Assembly (NCBI RefSeq): GCF_036898465.1
Contig: NZ_JARUMJ010000001.1
Location: 3,100,001-3,164,000, forward strand
Direction of reading: 5' to 3'
From: Streptomyces sp. B21-105
GTDB lineage: Bacteria; Actinomycetota; Actinomycetes; Streptomycetales; Streptomycetaceae
DNA: 64,000 nt
Part shown: piece after piece, positions 7,967 through 15,272 of the stretch
Layout of the letters: every line of letters starts with the position of its first letter
How positions within the stretch are numbered: the stretch's first letter is position 1
Notes under the pieces: model-generated
Seen by the model: the letters and a program-made list of their open reading frames with translations, nothing else
Told to the model about the DNA's origin: nothing
Database searches by the model: none
Made by a program: the position numbers and the translations under genes

Positions 7967-8598
7967 ACCATCTGGACCGAGGACGACAAGGACTTCACGG
8001 AAATCACCGTCGCGACAGGCGACACCCTGTCGAGCATCGTCGCCACCGACACCCACCCCTTCTGGGTCCCCGACCTGAAGGAATGGGTCGAGGCCGGTGA
8101 CCTCCAAGTCGGCCAGATGCTCCGCACCAGCGCCGGCACCCACGTCCAGATCACCGCAGCCAGCCACTACACCAAGCGCCAACGCACACACGACCTCACC
8201 ATCGAGGACATCCACGCGTACTATGTGCTGGCGGGCGCCACTCCGGTATTGTTCACAACTGCGGTGGATCTCTCTATGAAGCAGGTGGAAAGCATGGCGC
8301 TACGGCCCGCTCAAGCTCCAGAGGGGTAAATAGTGCTGAGCCCCAGAATGGCCAGGCTGCCCTAGATAATTCAGTCCCAGTAAAGGGGACCTCTCCTCGG
8401 AGAGTCGGGGTCGATGCCGAAAATGGTGAGATCGTTGTCCTGGATCGGACGGTCCAGCGGCCGTGCGAGTGTGGCGGCGGCGGGACGAATGACATTTACC
8501 ACGGCCACGTCCGCACATGGGGAGATCTTCATATCGACATGCAGAATGCCTTGAGGCGGGCGGGTCTCGTCGACAGGAGAGGGAGGATAGTGGGGTGA
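7967..8598 (+). pseudogene. Orphan polymorphic-toxin tip 2: half a Hint domain plus toxin, frameshifted
   Basis: 7967-8250 encodes the second half of a Hint domain: IVATDTHPFWVPDLKEWVEA, GDLQVGQMLR, then HDLTIEDIHAYYVLAGATPV. The expected VLVHNC is broken by one missing base (GTATTGTTCACAAC where GTATTGGTTCACAAC would keep frame, 8246-8259). In the next frame the tip continues HNCGGSLYEAGG to a conserved-looking end: RRVGVDAENGEIVVLDRTV, IYHGHVRTWGDLHIDMQNAL and RRAGLVDRRGRIVG. This resembles, from memory, the polymorphic toxin type 17 group, but the assignment is weak. The N-terminal half of Hint and all delivery domains are absent. The toxin stop overlaps the immunity GTG. Confidence 0.7.
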
Positions 8599-8936
8599 CG
8601 TCACAAAATCCCGCACCATTCGGTCGAGAGTGGCGCGCTGAACTGCTGGCCGCCATTGCTAATGGTTCGGTCGATCAAGCGACTCAGGCGCTCTTGTCGT
8701 TGACGTTCGATGACCCGGACGGCGCTTGGGTGGAGAGCGTTCTCTTGGATTGCCTCGATGGAGACTTCGACGATCAAGTGAAACTCCTCGCGCTCACCTG
8801 CTTCGGGCATCTGGCGCGAATTCATGGGGCGATCCACAATCCTCGCACTGTGATGCAAGTAAAACGCATGTCTAGAATGCCGGGGTTTGAAGGGCGGGCG
8901 CAGGATGCGCTTGATGACTTCGAGACATTCCTATAG
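8595..8936 (+). CDS. Candidate immunity protein for toxin tip 2
   Basis: 113 aa from a GTG at 8595 (GGAGAGGGAGG upstream), overlapping the toxin stop as GTGA. The protein is small, acidic and all-helical, with a HEAT-like feel: LLDCLDGDFDDQVKLLALTC, then FGHLARIHG and DALDDFETFL. I recall similar short proteins beside Rhs tips in actinomycetes but cannot name the family. The role is inferred from position. Confidence 0.6.
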   Translation: MTSQNPAPFGREWRAELLAAIANGSVDQATQALLSLTFDDPDGAWVESVLLDCLDGDFDDQVKLLALTCFGHLARIHGAIHNPRTVMQVKRMSRMPGFEGRAQDALDDFETFL

Positions 8937-8994
8937 GTGCATTCTTTCTGAGCGGCGGCCGTAGAGTCCGAGCGTCGTTCGCAGTGGTGAACAA

Positions 8995-9027
8995 GGAGGC
9001 CCGCCAGGCACTGCCTGGCGTGCCTCC
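8995..9027 (+). terminator. Hairpin ending cassette 2
   Basis: GGAGGCCCGCCAGGCA pairs with TGCCTGGCGTGCCTCC (one mismatch, 1-base loop). It lies 9 bp before the second boundary repeat. Confidence 0.8.
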
Positions 9028-9036
9028 TGCGTGCGG

Positions 9037-9060
9037 TGACGGCAGTAGTTGACGGCAACG
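9037..9060 (+). repeat. Cassette-boundary repeat, copy 2
   Basis: TGACGGCAGTAGTTGACGGC then AACG. It directly abuts the stop codon of a leftward integrase remnant (9061), so the motif is the sequence just downstream of an integrase gene. Confidence 0.85.
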
Positions 9061-9185
9061 TCAGCGGACGAGGGCTGCGCAGGCTGGTGGTCCATCGCCG
9101 TCGCCGTAGGCCGTCTCGGTGATCTCCAAGCTGCCGAGCGTGGTGCTGAGGGTGTCGATGGCGTCGCGCTGGAGCGCGGTTCGGA
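9061..9185 (-). pseudogene. Integrase C-terminal remnant
   Basis: The last ~40 codons of a tyrosine recombinase, reading LQRDAIDTLSTTLGSLEITE and ending ALVR-stop. The same C-terminus (LQRQAIDTLSTALGSP, CAIVR-stop) is seen at 17875-18150, there with the catalytic HxxR and GH motifs. Upstream of about 9185 the reading diverges from integrase sequence, so catalytic residues are lost. Confidence 0.65.
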
Positions 9186-9664
9186 CGAAGGGGGGCGGTT
9201 GTCCTCTGCGCGGGCCGAGTGCCACCCATGAACGGCGTCCCGCTTGCGCGGGCCGCCGCGCACCGGCGGCCGGTGACCGCCGCCCGCTCCTGTCTGCCGC
9301 CCCGCTGGCGACGCCCACCGGCCACTCGGCGCGCAGTGGCAGGCAAGCGAGCCGACCCCGATTCCGGAAGCAACAGCATCGGCCCGCAGCGGCGCCGCCG
9401 GCCCGCTCCGCCGAACGCCGCACAGCATCACGTCAGGCCGCGGCAGCCAAATCCGCGATCGTCGTCGGCGTGCCATCACAGGCGAGGCCACAGATCGAGC
9501 AGCCCATCCCGCTGCCGAGCGGCCAGGGCGGATGCCATGACGGAAGGAAGAGGCGTGGTTGGGGCCGGTGCGGGGTTGCTGGAAGCACACGTGGCGGGTG
9601 ATCTCTCGGCGCACCCGCCGTCGTGGCTGACTTTCTGTGGCTGAGCTTGAAGGTGCGACGGGGA
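9186..9664. other. No supported gene; degenerate region next to the integrase remnant
   Basis: Several overlapping high-GC reading frames exist on both strands, but none has recognisable domains or a good ribosome-binding site. This is probably decayed sequence between the integrase scar and the regulator that reads toward it. Confidence 0.5.
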
Positions 9665-11005
9665 TCAGGTGACCAGCGACGGTGGTGCGAGCGTCCGTGC
9701 TCGGTCGTACAGGTCCCGGGCCGTCGCGTTCTTCAGATGAGGGCGCAAGAGACCGAACATCGCCTTCACGCGCTCGTCGGCGCGGCCGGACTGCACCTTG
9801 GGGTAGTCGTCGAGGGCCTGGTGCCAGGTGACGCAGGCCGCTTCCAGGTGGCCGAGTTCCAACTGCCGCTCTGCCAACAGGCCACGACGGTGTACTCGTG
9901 TGCGCTGGTACACGCTGGGGCGGAGCCGGTCCGCTTGCTGCATGGCTTCGACGGCTCCGGCCTTGTCACCGAGTTCGTAACGTACCTGGCTGGCGTGGTA
10001 GTTGAGCGAAGAAGGGTCGTAGGAGCCGAACGTCTTTCCGCGTGACTCGGCGCGGTCCATGGCTTCCTCGGCTTCCCGGATGTAGCGCAGCGCGCCCGTA
10101 CGGTCGCCGGTCTGCGCGGCGGCGTGCGCCTGCTGGCCGACGAGGAAGGCCAGCATCCGGGGCCCGGCTTTCGGGGAGGCGGCGGCAGCGGCGTCGGCCA
10201 GCTCCATGGCCTTCGCCCCGTGGCGGAGGTCGACTGCCTGGACGCTCATGCCCCGCAGGGTGGTGCAGTACGTCAGATGGTCCTCGGCAGCGCCAGCCAG
10301 CTCCAGGGCCTTGACGTAGTAGCGCTGCGCGAGACCGTGCAGCCCCTCGTCCACAGCCATGTAGCCGGTCAGGTAGAGCAGGTCCGAGGCGGCGGACAGC
10401 ATCGCCTTGCGTACGTCCTCGGACGCGTCGGCGCGCAGGTAGGAGGCCACAGTGTTGACCATGAACGAGGCCGCCATGGGGCGTGCGTGACGGCCGCCGA
10501 ACTCGTCGTCCAGCTCCGAGACACGCTCGGTCATGGCGACGACCATGTCCACTTCGTTCATGCCGATGCGACTCGTGCGGCCGGACTGGACGGCGTCGGC
10601 ACGCCCAACCACATCAGGCCAGCCGGGAATGGTGACGGCCACGGAGAACAGGCCGGCACCCAGGACACTGCGGCGGGACGGGTCCATATCCAGCCTCCCC
10701 AGGTCGATCACCCCTTCCACGGTATCCGCAGCCGCGGAGGAGCGATCGCGTGGAACGGGCAGCCCGGCCTCGGCATGGGTGACGGGGCGGCCGAGGTGGC
10801 GGGAGAGGGCTTCGAGGATGCATGCGCGCACCGCACCACGCGGGACGGTGCCGCCGAGCCAGTGGCTCACCGCCGACTCGTCGTAACGCAGAGGGATCCC
10901 GGTCTCCGTACCGACGCGGTTCACCGCCCGTGCGAACTGGCGGTGAGTCCAGCGGCTCTCGGCGAGCAGGCGCCCGAGCGCCGCGTTCGGTTCACGCTTG
11001 GCCAT
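9665..11005 (-). CDS. HTH-TPR transcriptional regulator of the RiPP-like locus
   Basis: 446 aa. Residues 1-80 form a Cro/C1-like helix-turn-helix (LAESRWTHRQFARAVNRVG, YDESAVSHWLGGTVPRGAV). A short linker with MDPSRRSVLGAGLFSVAVTI follows, then from ~170 to the end a run of tetratricopeptide-like helices (QRYYVKALELAGAAEDHLTY, LRYIREAEEAMDRAES, ACVTWHQALDDYPKV). Regulators of this type are common in Streptomyces beside small peptide clusters and may respond to a peptide or protein partner. It is divergent from the small ORFs starting at 11155, which it probably controls. An imperfect CCTTG-N8-CAAGG inverted repeat lies at 11024-11041. Confidence 0.85.
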   Translation of the reverse strand: MAKREPNAALGRLLAESRWTHRQFARAVNRVGTETGIPLRYDESAVSHWLGGTVPRGAVRACILEALSRHLGRPVTHAEAGLPVPRDRSSAAADTVEGVIDLGRLDMDPSRRSVLGAGLFSVAVTIPGWPDVVGRADAVQSGRTSRIGMNEVDMVVAMTERVSELDDEFGGRHARPMAASFMVNTVASYLRADASEDVRKAMLSAASDLLYLTGYMAVDEGLHGLAQRYYVKALELAGAAEDHLTYCTTLRGMSVQAVDLRHGAKAMELADAAAAASPKAGPRMLAFLVGQQAHAAAQTGDRTGALRYIREAEEAMDRAESRGKTFGSYDPSSLNYHASQVRYELGDKAGAVEAMQQADRLRPSVYQRTRVHRRGLLAERQLELGHLEAACVTWHQALDDYPKVQSGRADERVKAMFGLLRPHLKNATARDLYDRARTLAPPSLVT

Positions 11006-11154
11006 GCCCTCAACTCCCCCTGACCTTGCGAATTTTCAAGGCTTTCAAGTCCCGGTGCTGCGGCAACGGTACCGCTGAGCGTGGTCGTGCGGTTGCGTAG
11101 AGACAGCAGGCAACGGCGAGTCCTCGCCGCAGCCGTCGTCTGAAGGGCTGAGGG

Positions 11155-11382
11155 ATGAGAAGCGAAGCACGGGCCCGTCTGGCTCGGATGACCGAGGAGC
11201 GGGGTATGGACGGGGTGTTGAGGATCGACTCCTACGAGGGCGCGGACCTGCCGCCGGGTTCGAACCGGTTCTCGCCGCGTCTCTGCCCGCAGCACGGCAG
11301 TGCCACGCCCGAGTACGGCGCGGAGAAGCTGAGCGTCGCAGTACGCGAGGCCAACCAGCGCAGCCGCGGAGAGCGGCTGTGA
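11155..11382 (+). CDS. Small conserved-looking hypothetical protein at the head of the RiPP-like operon
   Basis: 75 aa, hydrophilic and unrecognised. Central segment GVLRIDSYEGADLPPGSNRF is followed by a single-Cys stretch SPRLCPQHGSATPEYG and a basic C-terminus. The ATG at 11155 follows GGGCTGAGGG. Its stop is overlapped by the GTG of the next ORF (GTGA), which supports translation. It could be a leader-like or accessory protein of the cluster. Confidence 0.5.
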   Translation: MRSEARARLARMTEERGMDGVLRIDSYEGADLPPGSNRFSPRLCPQHGSATPEYGAEKLSVAVREANQRSRGERL

Positions 11383-11486
11383 ATCGGTTAGTCGTCGGCC
11401 GCTACACCGGACCGCTCCTGATCATCACCATCTCGGGTTCAGTCGGCTTCGTCCTGGGCGTGGCCGCCGTATCCCCACCCACCTGA
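11379..11486 (+). CDS. 35-aa single-pass membrane peptide
   Basis: Too short for routine gene calling. The GTG at 11379 overlaps the previous stop. The sequence VNRLVVGRYTGPLLIITISG then SVGFVLGVAAVSPPT contains one hydrophobic span (residues ~12-31) and little else. A role in membrane anchoring, export or self-protection for the neighbouring peptide is possible, but only coupling and hydrophobicity support the ORF. Confidence 0.4.
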   Translation: MNRLVVGRYTGPLLIITISGSVGFVLGVAAVSPPT

Positions 11487-11656
11487 CTCCTCCCCGTCAC
11501 GCATCCAGGCTCCCCACCTGTGACGAGGGAGGGCCCGCCGTCAGAAGCGGTGGGCACCCCGTCCGGCTGCCTTCTTCGCAAGGGTCCGGCAGCCGGACGG
11601 GGCCAACTCCGCAGCATCCGCCGCGGAGTCCACTGAAAACCGTAAGGGAGAAAGCA

Positions 11657-11776
11657 ATGAACGTGGACGAGCTGTTCACCGGCGACCTGATCACCGGCGT
11701 CCCGGCCGTCGAGGCCGCGCTGCTCGACAAGATGCCGGGCGGCGGCGACAACAACGGCGACCACTGCAGCAAGTGA
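11657..11776 (+). CDS. 39-aa RiPP precursor-like peptide
   Basis: The ATG at 11657 follows a good AAGGGAGAAAG site. The N-terminal ~26 residues (MNVDELFTGDLITGVPAVEA, ALLDKM) are acidic and amphipathic, like a leader. The last 12 residues, PGGGDNNGDHCSK after M27, form a compact Gly/Asp/Asn-rich tail with one Cys and one His, like a core. It is followed by a strong hairpin and then by an ATP-dependent asparagine-synthetase-like enzyme and a methyltransferase, the expected order for a modified peptide. It lacks the leader signature of lasso peptides, and the cluster lacks their PqqD-like and protease partners, so the class is unclear. Confidence 0.65.
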   Translation: MNVDELFTGDLITGVPAVEAALLDKMPGGGDNNGDHCSK

Positions 11777-11792
11777 TCCAGGGCTGACGCCA

Positions 11793-11826
11793 GGCGGGGC
11801 GGGGCCGTTCGCGGCCCCGCCCCGCC
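11793..11826 (+). terminator. Perfect 15-bp hairpin with UUCG loop between precursor and modifying genes
   Basis: GGCGGGGCGGGGCCG pairs fully with CGGCCCCGCCCCGCC around a TTCG tetraloop, 16 bp after the precursor stop. RiPP operons often carry such a partial terminator or stabiliser to give excess precursor mRNA over enzyme mRNA. No U-tract follows, as usual in Streptomyces. Confidence 0.85.
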
Positions 11827-11849
11827 GCACGACATCGGAAGGGGGCTAC

Positions 11850-13322
11850 ATGCTGTCGATGCGTCTGCGCTTGGCCGATCTCCAGGAGCCCAAGTGGAGA
11901 TCACAGGGCTGTCGTTGGATCAACGGTGAGAGCTGGATCGAGCCCGCGAACGTGTCCACTCTGGTCATGGAGGTCAACGACGACCAGACGCCGCGCGTAC
12001 GGGTCCGGGTGAAGGAGTGCAAGCGGGACGAGGTCGACTTCGTCGCACTCACCATGGAGCCCGGACAAGCCCGCCTGGCGGCGGGGGTCTTCGGCACAGC
12101 CCCGCTTTATCTGACAGAGAAGGCCGGCGAGCTGCACGCCTCTTGGGACCTGACACTATTGCGACCGTATATGCAGGCCGAGCGCCTGGTGCCGCGTGTT
12201 GTCGCCCGCACGCTGACGAGGCAGCACCGCTACACGTCCGAGACGCTCCTCGAAGGCGTCTACCGCCTCACCGAACGGGCGGCGGCCACGTTCACCCCTT
12301 CGGGACTCAGCATCCACTACCCCGACCCCAGCGAACACGTACTTGAGCCACGTACGCTGCGGCCCGGCGTTGATCCACTCATGGCTCTGGACGAGTTGCT
12401 GACCGACGTGATCCGCCAGGCGCCGACGGCAACCGGATGCGTGGGTGTTGAGCTGTCCGGCGGAGCGGACTCCGGGAACGTCGCCCTGGCCGTGAAAGCA
12501 GCCCGCTTCCCCGAGGTACACAGCTTCGGCCTGCTGGTGGGAGGAAGCACCGGCAGGCAACAGGGCGAGCGGCGCCGGGCCCTTGTGGAGCACTGCGGCT
12601 TCCGGGACACGGCCACCCCCGCCATGCAGCACCCACCCTTCTGCCCCGGCGGCGTGCGCGCTCTGCGCAGGCCGCACGATCCGGCGGGAGCCTTTTACCA
12701 GGAGGCGTTCGATGTCGTGCGCGAGCAGGCAGCCGTCCGGCGGTGCGAGGTCATGTTCACGGGCAGCGGCGGGGACGAGATCAACGCCCACCACTCCAGG
12801 ACACGGGCCGAACTGCCGACGCCGGAACCCGTGCTGTGGCTCGGCGACAAAGCAATCCGAGCGCTCGCCGAAGTCAACGAGCACCTGGCCCCCATTCCGG
12901 TGCTGCCCGTCCCGACCCTGATGGCGTTCGGGATGCACAACCCCGGATTCCTCCGGGCCGGAATCTGGCCGGTGAGTCCGCTCGCGCACCCGCGGATCGT
13001 GCGGTTCATGGAGCAGCTACCGCACGAGCACAAGCGAGGCAAGGCGTTGTTCCGCGAGCGGATCCGGCGGGCCGGGCTGTCCGAGTGGGTGGCCGCGCCG
13101 GCCGAACCGGAGAACTTCCTGGCCGTCCTGGAGAAGGGTTTGCGTTCCTACGGCTTGCCGGTCTTGGACGACATGCTGAAGGAGTCCATCCTGGTGGACC
13201 TCGGCTACGTTGACGGCAAGGCTCTCGCCAAGGCGGGGAGGAACGCCGACTCCGCGCCGGTCGTCCCCGATCTGCTGTGCGATGTGCTCGCCCTGGAGGT
13301 CGGGCTGCGAAGCCTCATGTGA
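11850..13322 (+). CDS. Asparagine-synthetase-like ATP-dependent enzyme of the RiPP-like locus
   Basis: 490 aa. Residues ~170-380 contain the adenylating PP-loop domain of asparagine synthetases and lasso cyclases: SGGADS at 203-208 (ATP pyrophosphate loop) and GSGGDE at 305-310. The N-terminal ~165 residues correspond in place to the glutaminase-like domain but lack a Cys2 nucleophile, so it should not use glutamine. Such Cys-less enzymes activate a carboxylate for amide or lactam formation. The likely substrate is the Asp/Asn-rich tail of the upstream peptide. The start ATG 11850 follows GGAAGGGGG; the stop is overlapped by the methyltransferase GTG. It is not a housekeeping AsnB (usually ~610 aa). 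Confidence 0.8.
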   Translation: MLSMRLRLADLQEPKWRSQGCRWINGESWIEPANVSTLVMEVNDDQTPRVRVRVKECKRDEVDFVALTMEPGQARLAAGVFGTAPLYLTEKAGELHASWDLTLLRPYMQAERLVPRVVARTLTRQHRYTSETLLEGVYRLTERAAATFTPSGLSIHYPDPSEHVLEPRTLRPGVDPLMALDELLTDVIRQAPTATGCVGVELSGGADSGNVALAVKAARFPEVHSFGLLVGGSTGRQQGERRRALVEHCGFRDTATPAMQHPPFCPGGVRALRRPHDPAGAFYQEAFDVVREQAAVRRCEVMFTGSGGDEINAHHSRTRAELPTPEPVLWLGDKAIRALAEVNEHLAPIPVLPVPTLMAFGMHNPGFLRAGIWPVSPLAHPRIVRFMEQLPHEHKRGKALFRERIRRAGLSEWVAAPAEPENFLAVLEKGLRSYGLPVLDDMLKESILVDLGYVDGKALAKAGRNADSAPVVPDLLCDVLALEVGLRSLM

Positions 13323-14065
13323 CCAGCCCCGACACGGAAGCCGAGCAAGTGGAAGCCACCAACCTCCTGTACCGCGATCCGGCACTTTACGACGTGGTCC
13401 AGTCCGACAGCGCGAGCGCCGAGATGTGCCAGACCCTGATCGAGTTGCACAGGCCGGACGCCCGGACCCTGGTCGACTTCGGATGCGGTACCGGCCGGGA
13501 CCTGGAGATCCTGGCCAAGCGCTTCGAGTGCACCGGCGTGGACCTCCAGCCCGGCCTGGTCGACTACGCCCACCAGGCCCGGCCCAGGCTGGACATCCGC
13601 ACCGGCGACATGCGCACCGTGCGACTCGGCAAGCGCATGGACGTGGTGACCTGTATGGGCAACAGCCTCGCCTACGTGCACGACAACGAGGCGATCAGCC
13701 AGGTCTTCGCCACCTTCGCCGCCCACGCCCGGCCAGGAGCGCTGCTCGTGCTGTGTTCCCCCGTCGCCCCGATCACCCGGACCGAGCCGACCACTGCCAC
13801 GGTGGACACCCCGAGAGGCCCCGCCACCGTCACCATCCGCCACACGTGGGACCTGCGGACCCAGATCAACACCATTCATCGGCACTGGGCGCTCCCCGCC
13901 GGCGACGAGGCGCGAGACGAGATCCGCAGGCGCGTCCTGTTCCCCCGTGAGCTGGAACGCTACGCGGAGGGCGCCGGCTTCGAGGTCCTGGACATGCTCG
14001 ACGGCACAGGGACAGGGCTTACCGGCCCCACCGCGTACACGGTGGCCCGGCAAACTCCGCGGTGA
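13319..14065 (+). CDS. SAM-dependent class I methyltransferase
   Basis: 248 aa from a GTG at 13319, coupled to the previous gene by GTGA. Motif I is VDFGCGTGRDLEILAK, then CTGVDLQPGLVDYA (acidic residue binding SAM ribose) and VVTCMGNSLAYVHDN (post-I/motif II). The rest is a typical small-molecule methyltransferase cap. In this context it probably methylates the processed peptide or its carboxylates. The upstream longer reading frame is not coding. Confidence 0.82.
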   Translation: MTSPDTEAEQVEATNLLYRDPALYDVVQSDSASAEMCQTLIELHRPDARTLVDFGCGTGRDLEILAKRFECTGVDLQPGLVDYAHQARPRLDIRTGDMRTVRLGKRMDVVTCMGNSLAYVHDNEAISQVFATFAAHARPGALLVLCSPVAPITRTEPTTATVDTPRGPATVTIRHTWDLRTQINTIHRHWALPAGDEARDEIRRRVLFPRELERYAEGAGFEVLDMLDGTGTGLTGPTAYTVARQTPR

Positions 14066-14107
14066 CCGGCGGGGCGAGAAATGGCACCAGTGCCAGCCGC
14101 CCGCTCC

Positions 14108-14129
14108 TGACGGCAGTAGTGACGGCAAC
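14108..14129 (+). repeat. Cassette-boundary repeat, copy 3
   Basis: Identical to copy 1 over TGACGGCAGTAGTGACGG plus CAAC, 42 bp after the methyltransferase stop. The following ~115 bp again lead into a Hint tail (TYYVLAGATPVLVHNC). Confidence 0.8.
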
Positions 14130-14220
14130 ACCCACGGATTCCCCCGCACAACGACGGACACCAGCGGAACGCAAATCACGCGCTGACCTGCGAAGAAGCA
14201 GGTAGAGGGGTGCCGCGTAG

Positions 14221-14665
14221 CACACGTACTATGTGCTGGCAGGGGCCACGCCTGTCCTGGTCCACAATTGCGGCGGCCTCGCCGGCGGTTTCGCCGAAGA
14301 GATGGGAAGCGGAAACGTATGGAAAAGCAGCGAAGAGCTCAGTAAGGCCACCGGAAAAACGACAGCATCCAGAAATCGCCATTGATGCAATCATCATGGA
14401 AGATTTCCCGGACCTGAATTTCACCCACCGCCCCGTTTACAGTTACGGGGTCAACTCCGGCATGGCAATGCCTAACGTAGGAACGCAAATTGGATTCAAG
14501 CGCTTTGCGAGTCGGGCACTCCTTCGCACTACGATGGTCCATGAAGAACTGCATCACCGTTGGTTCGCACGCGGTCTCACTAACCATCATCCACGCGATG
14601 GCTCCGGGACATCGGAGCGATTTTACGGCATCGTCGACCGCTACATGTCGATCAGGGGCTGGTAA
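14221..14665 (+). pseudogene. Orphan polymorphic-toxin tip 3: Hint tail plus zincin-like domain, frameshifted
   Basis: It starts TYYVLAGATPVLVHNCGG and continues LAGGFAEEMGSGNVWKSSEE, then reaches a stop (TGA at about 14383-14385). The next frame resumes as HPEIAIDAIIMEDFPDLNFT and MVHEELHHRWFARGLTNHHP, ending SIRGW. The HEELHHR segment is an HExxH zinc-binding motif, suggesting a metallopeptidase toxin, although the true catalytic nature is not proved. A single-base shift lies somewhere in about 14283-14370. No start codon or delivery domain is present. The stop overlaps the immunity ATG (TAATG). Confidence 0.68.
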
Positions 14666-15084
14666 TGACAGAACAGGCAGCCCGGCTACCCGGACCGTGC
14701 CGCGAGTGCGGCGGGGTCGGCACGGAGTGGCTGGTTCAATCCACCAACAACGGGCGCCTTGGCTGGGAAGTCGAGTGGGATTGCAACACGTGCGGAATCT
14801 CGCACGACTCGGATGAGGGCTGGGCACCGTCAAGAGTACGGAATGCGATCCTGGAGCAGCATGGACCCCATTGCCTGAGACTCGTCGACGCCGCAGCGCA
14901 CGGGGGAGCACTACTGAAGTCCTTCCGAGCAGCCTTCGGTACATCAATTCAAGAAGCGAAGAGATTGTCGGATGAGCTCAAACGGTCTGGCTTCGAAGGC
15001 ACTCTAGTGGAAACCGCACTCCTCTCCGAATTGTTGGAGAAAGTCGGAATCTCCAGTGTGACGCAGCCTGGTCGCTGCGGCTAG
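14665..15084 (+). CDS. Zinc-ribbon candidate immunity protein for toxin tip 3
   Basis: 139 aa from the ATG at 14665, overlapping the toxin stop by one base. The N-terminal half has paired cysteines, CRECGG at ~12-17 and CNTCG at ~40-44, likely a zinc ribbon. The C-terminal half is helical (LKSFRAAFGTSIQEAKRLSD, ELKRSGFEGTLVETALLSEL), with ribosomal-L7/L12-like flavour. Function as immunity is inferred from the tip-immunity order and the terminator that follows. Confidence 0.6.
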   Translation: MTEQAARLPGPCRECGGVGTEWLVQSTNNGRLGWEVEWDCNTCGISHDSDEGWAPSRVRNAILEQHGPHCLRLVDAAAHGGALLKSFRAAFGTSIQEAKRLSDELKRSGFEGTLVETALLSELLEKVGISSVTQPGRCG

Positions 15085-15132
15085 CAAGAAAGCCCAACCC
15101 TGCCAGTAGGTCGACCCTTAATCCAGACTTCC

Positions 15133-15167
15133 AGAGGCCCGCCGGATTTCATTCCGGCGGGGCCTCT
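15133..15167 (+). terminator. Hairpin ending cassette 3
   Basis: AGAGGCCCGCCGGA pairs with TCCGGCGGGGCCTCT with one bulged base. A degenerate boundary motif (TGACGGCAAGGCTGACGG) begins 9 bp later at 15176. Confidence 0.78.
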
Positions 15168-15243
15168 GCGCTGTTTGACGGCAAGGCTGACGGAACGGTC
15201 ATCGCCGATATTCAGGGCTAAGTGTTGCAATAGAGCAGGTATG

Positions 15244-15272
15244 CCAGAGGCCCCTTACGGTGGGGCCTCTGG
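15244..15272. terminator. Second hairpin between cassettes 3 and 4
   Basis: Perfect 11-bp stem CCAGAGGCCCC / GGGGCCTCTGG with a 7-base loop, 17 bp before boundary repeat copy 4. It may serve the leftward DUF262 gene as well as marking the remnant of a lost cassette. Confidence 0.75.

Noticed and set aside
9665..14065. Lasso peptide cluster
   Set aside because: The asparagine-synthetase-like enzyme suggested it, but no leader-binding PqqD-like protein or transglutaminase-like protease is present and the peptide lacks a lasso leader signature.
6782..14665. Full-length Rhs or CDI toxin genes
   Set aside because: No RHS/YD repeats, filamentous repeats or signal peptides are seen; only Hint tails and tips occur.
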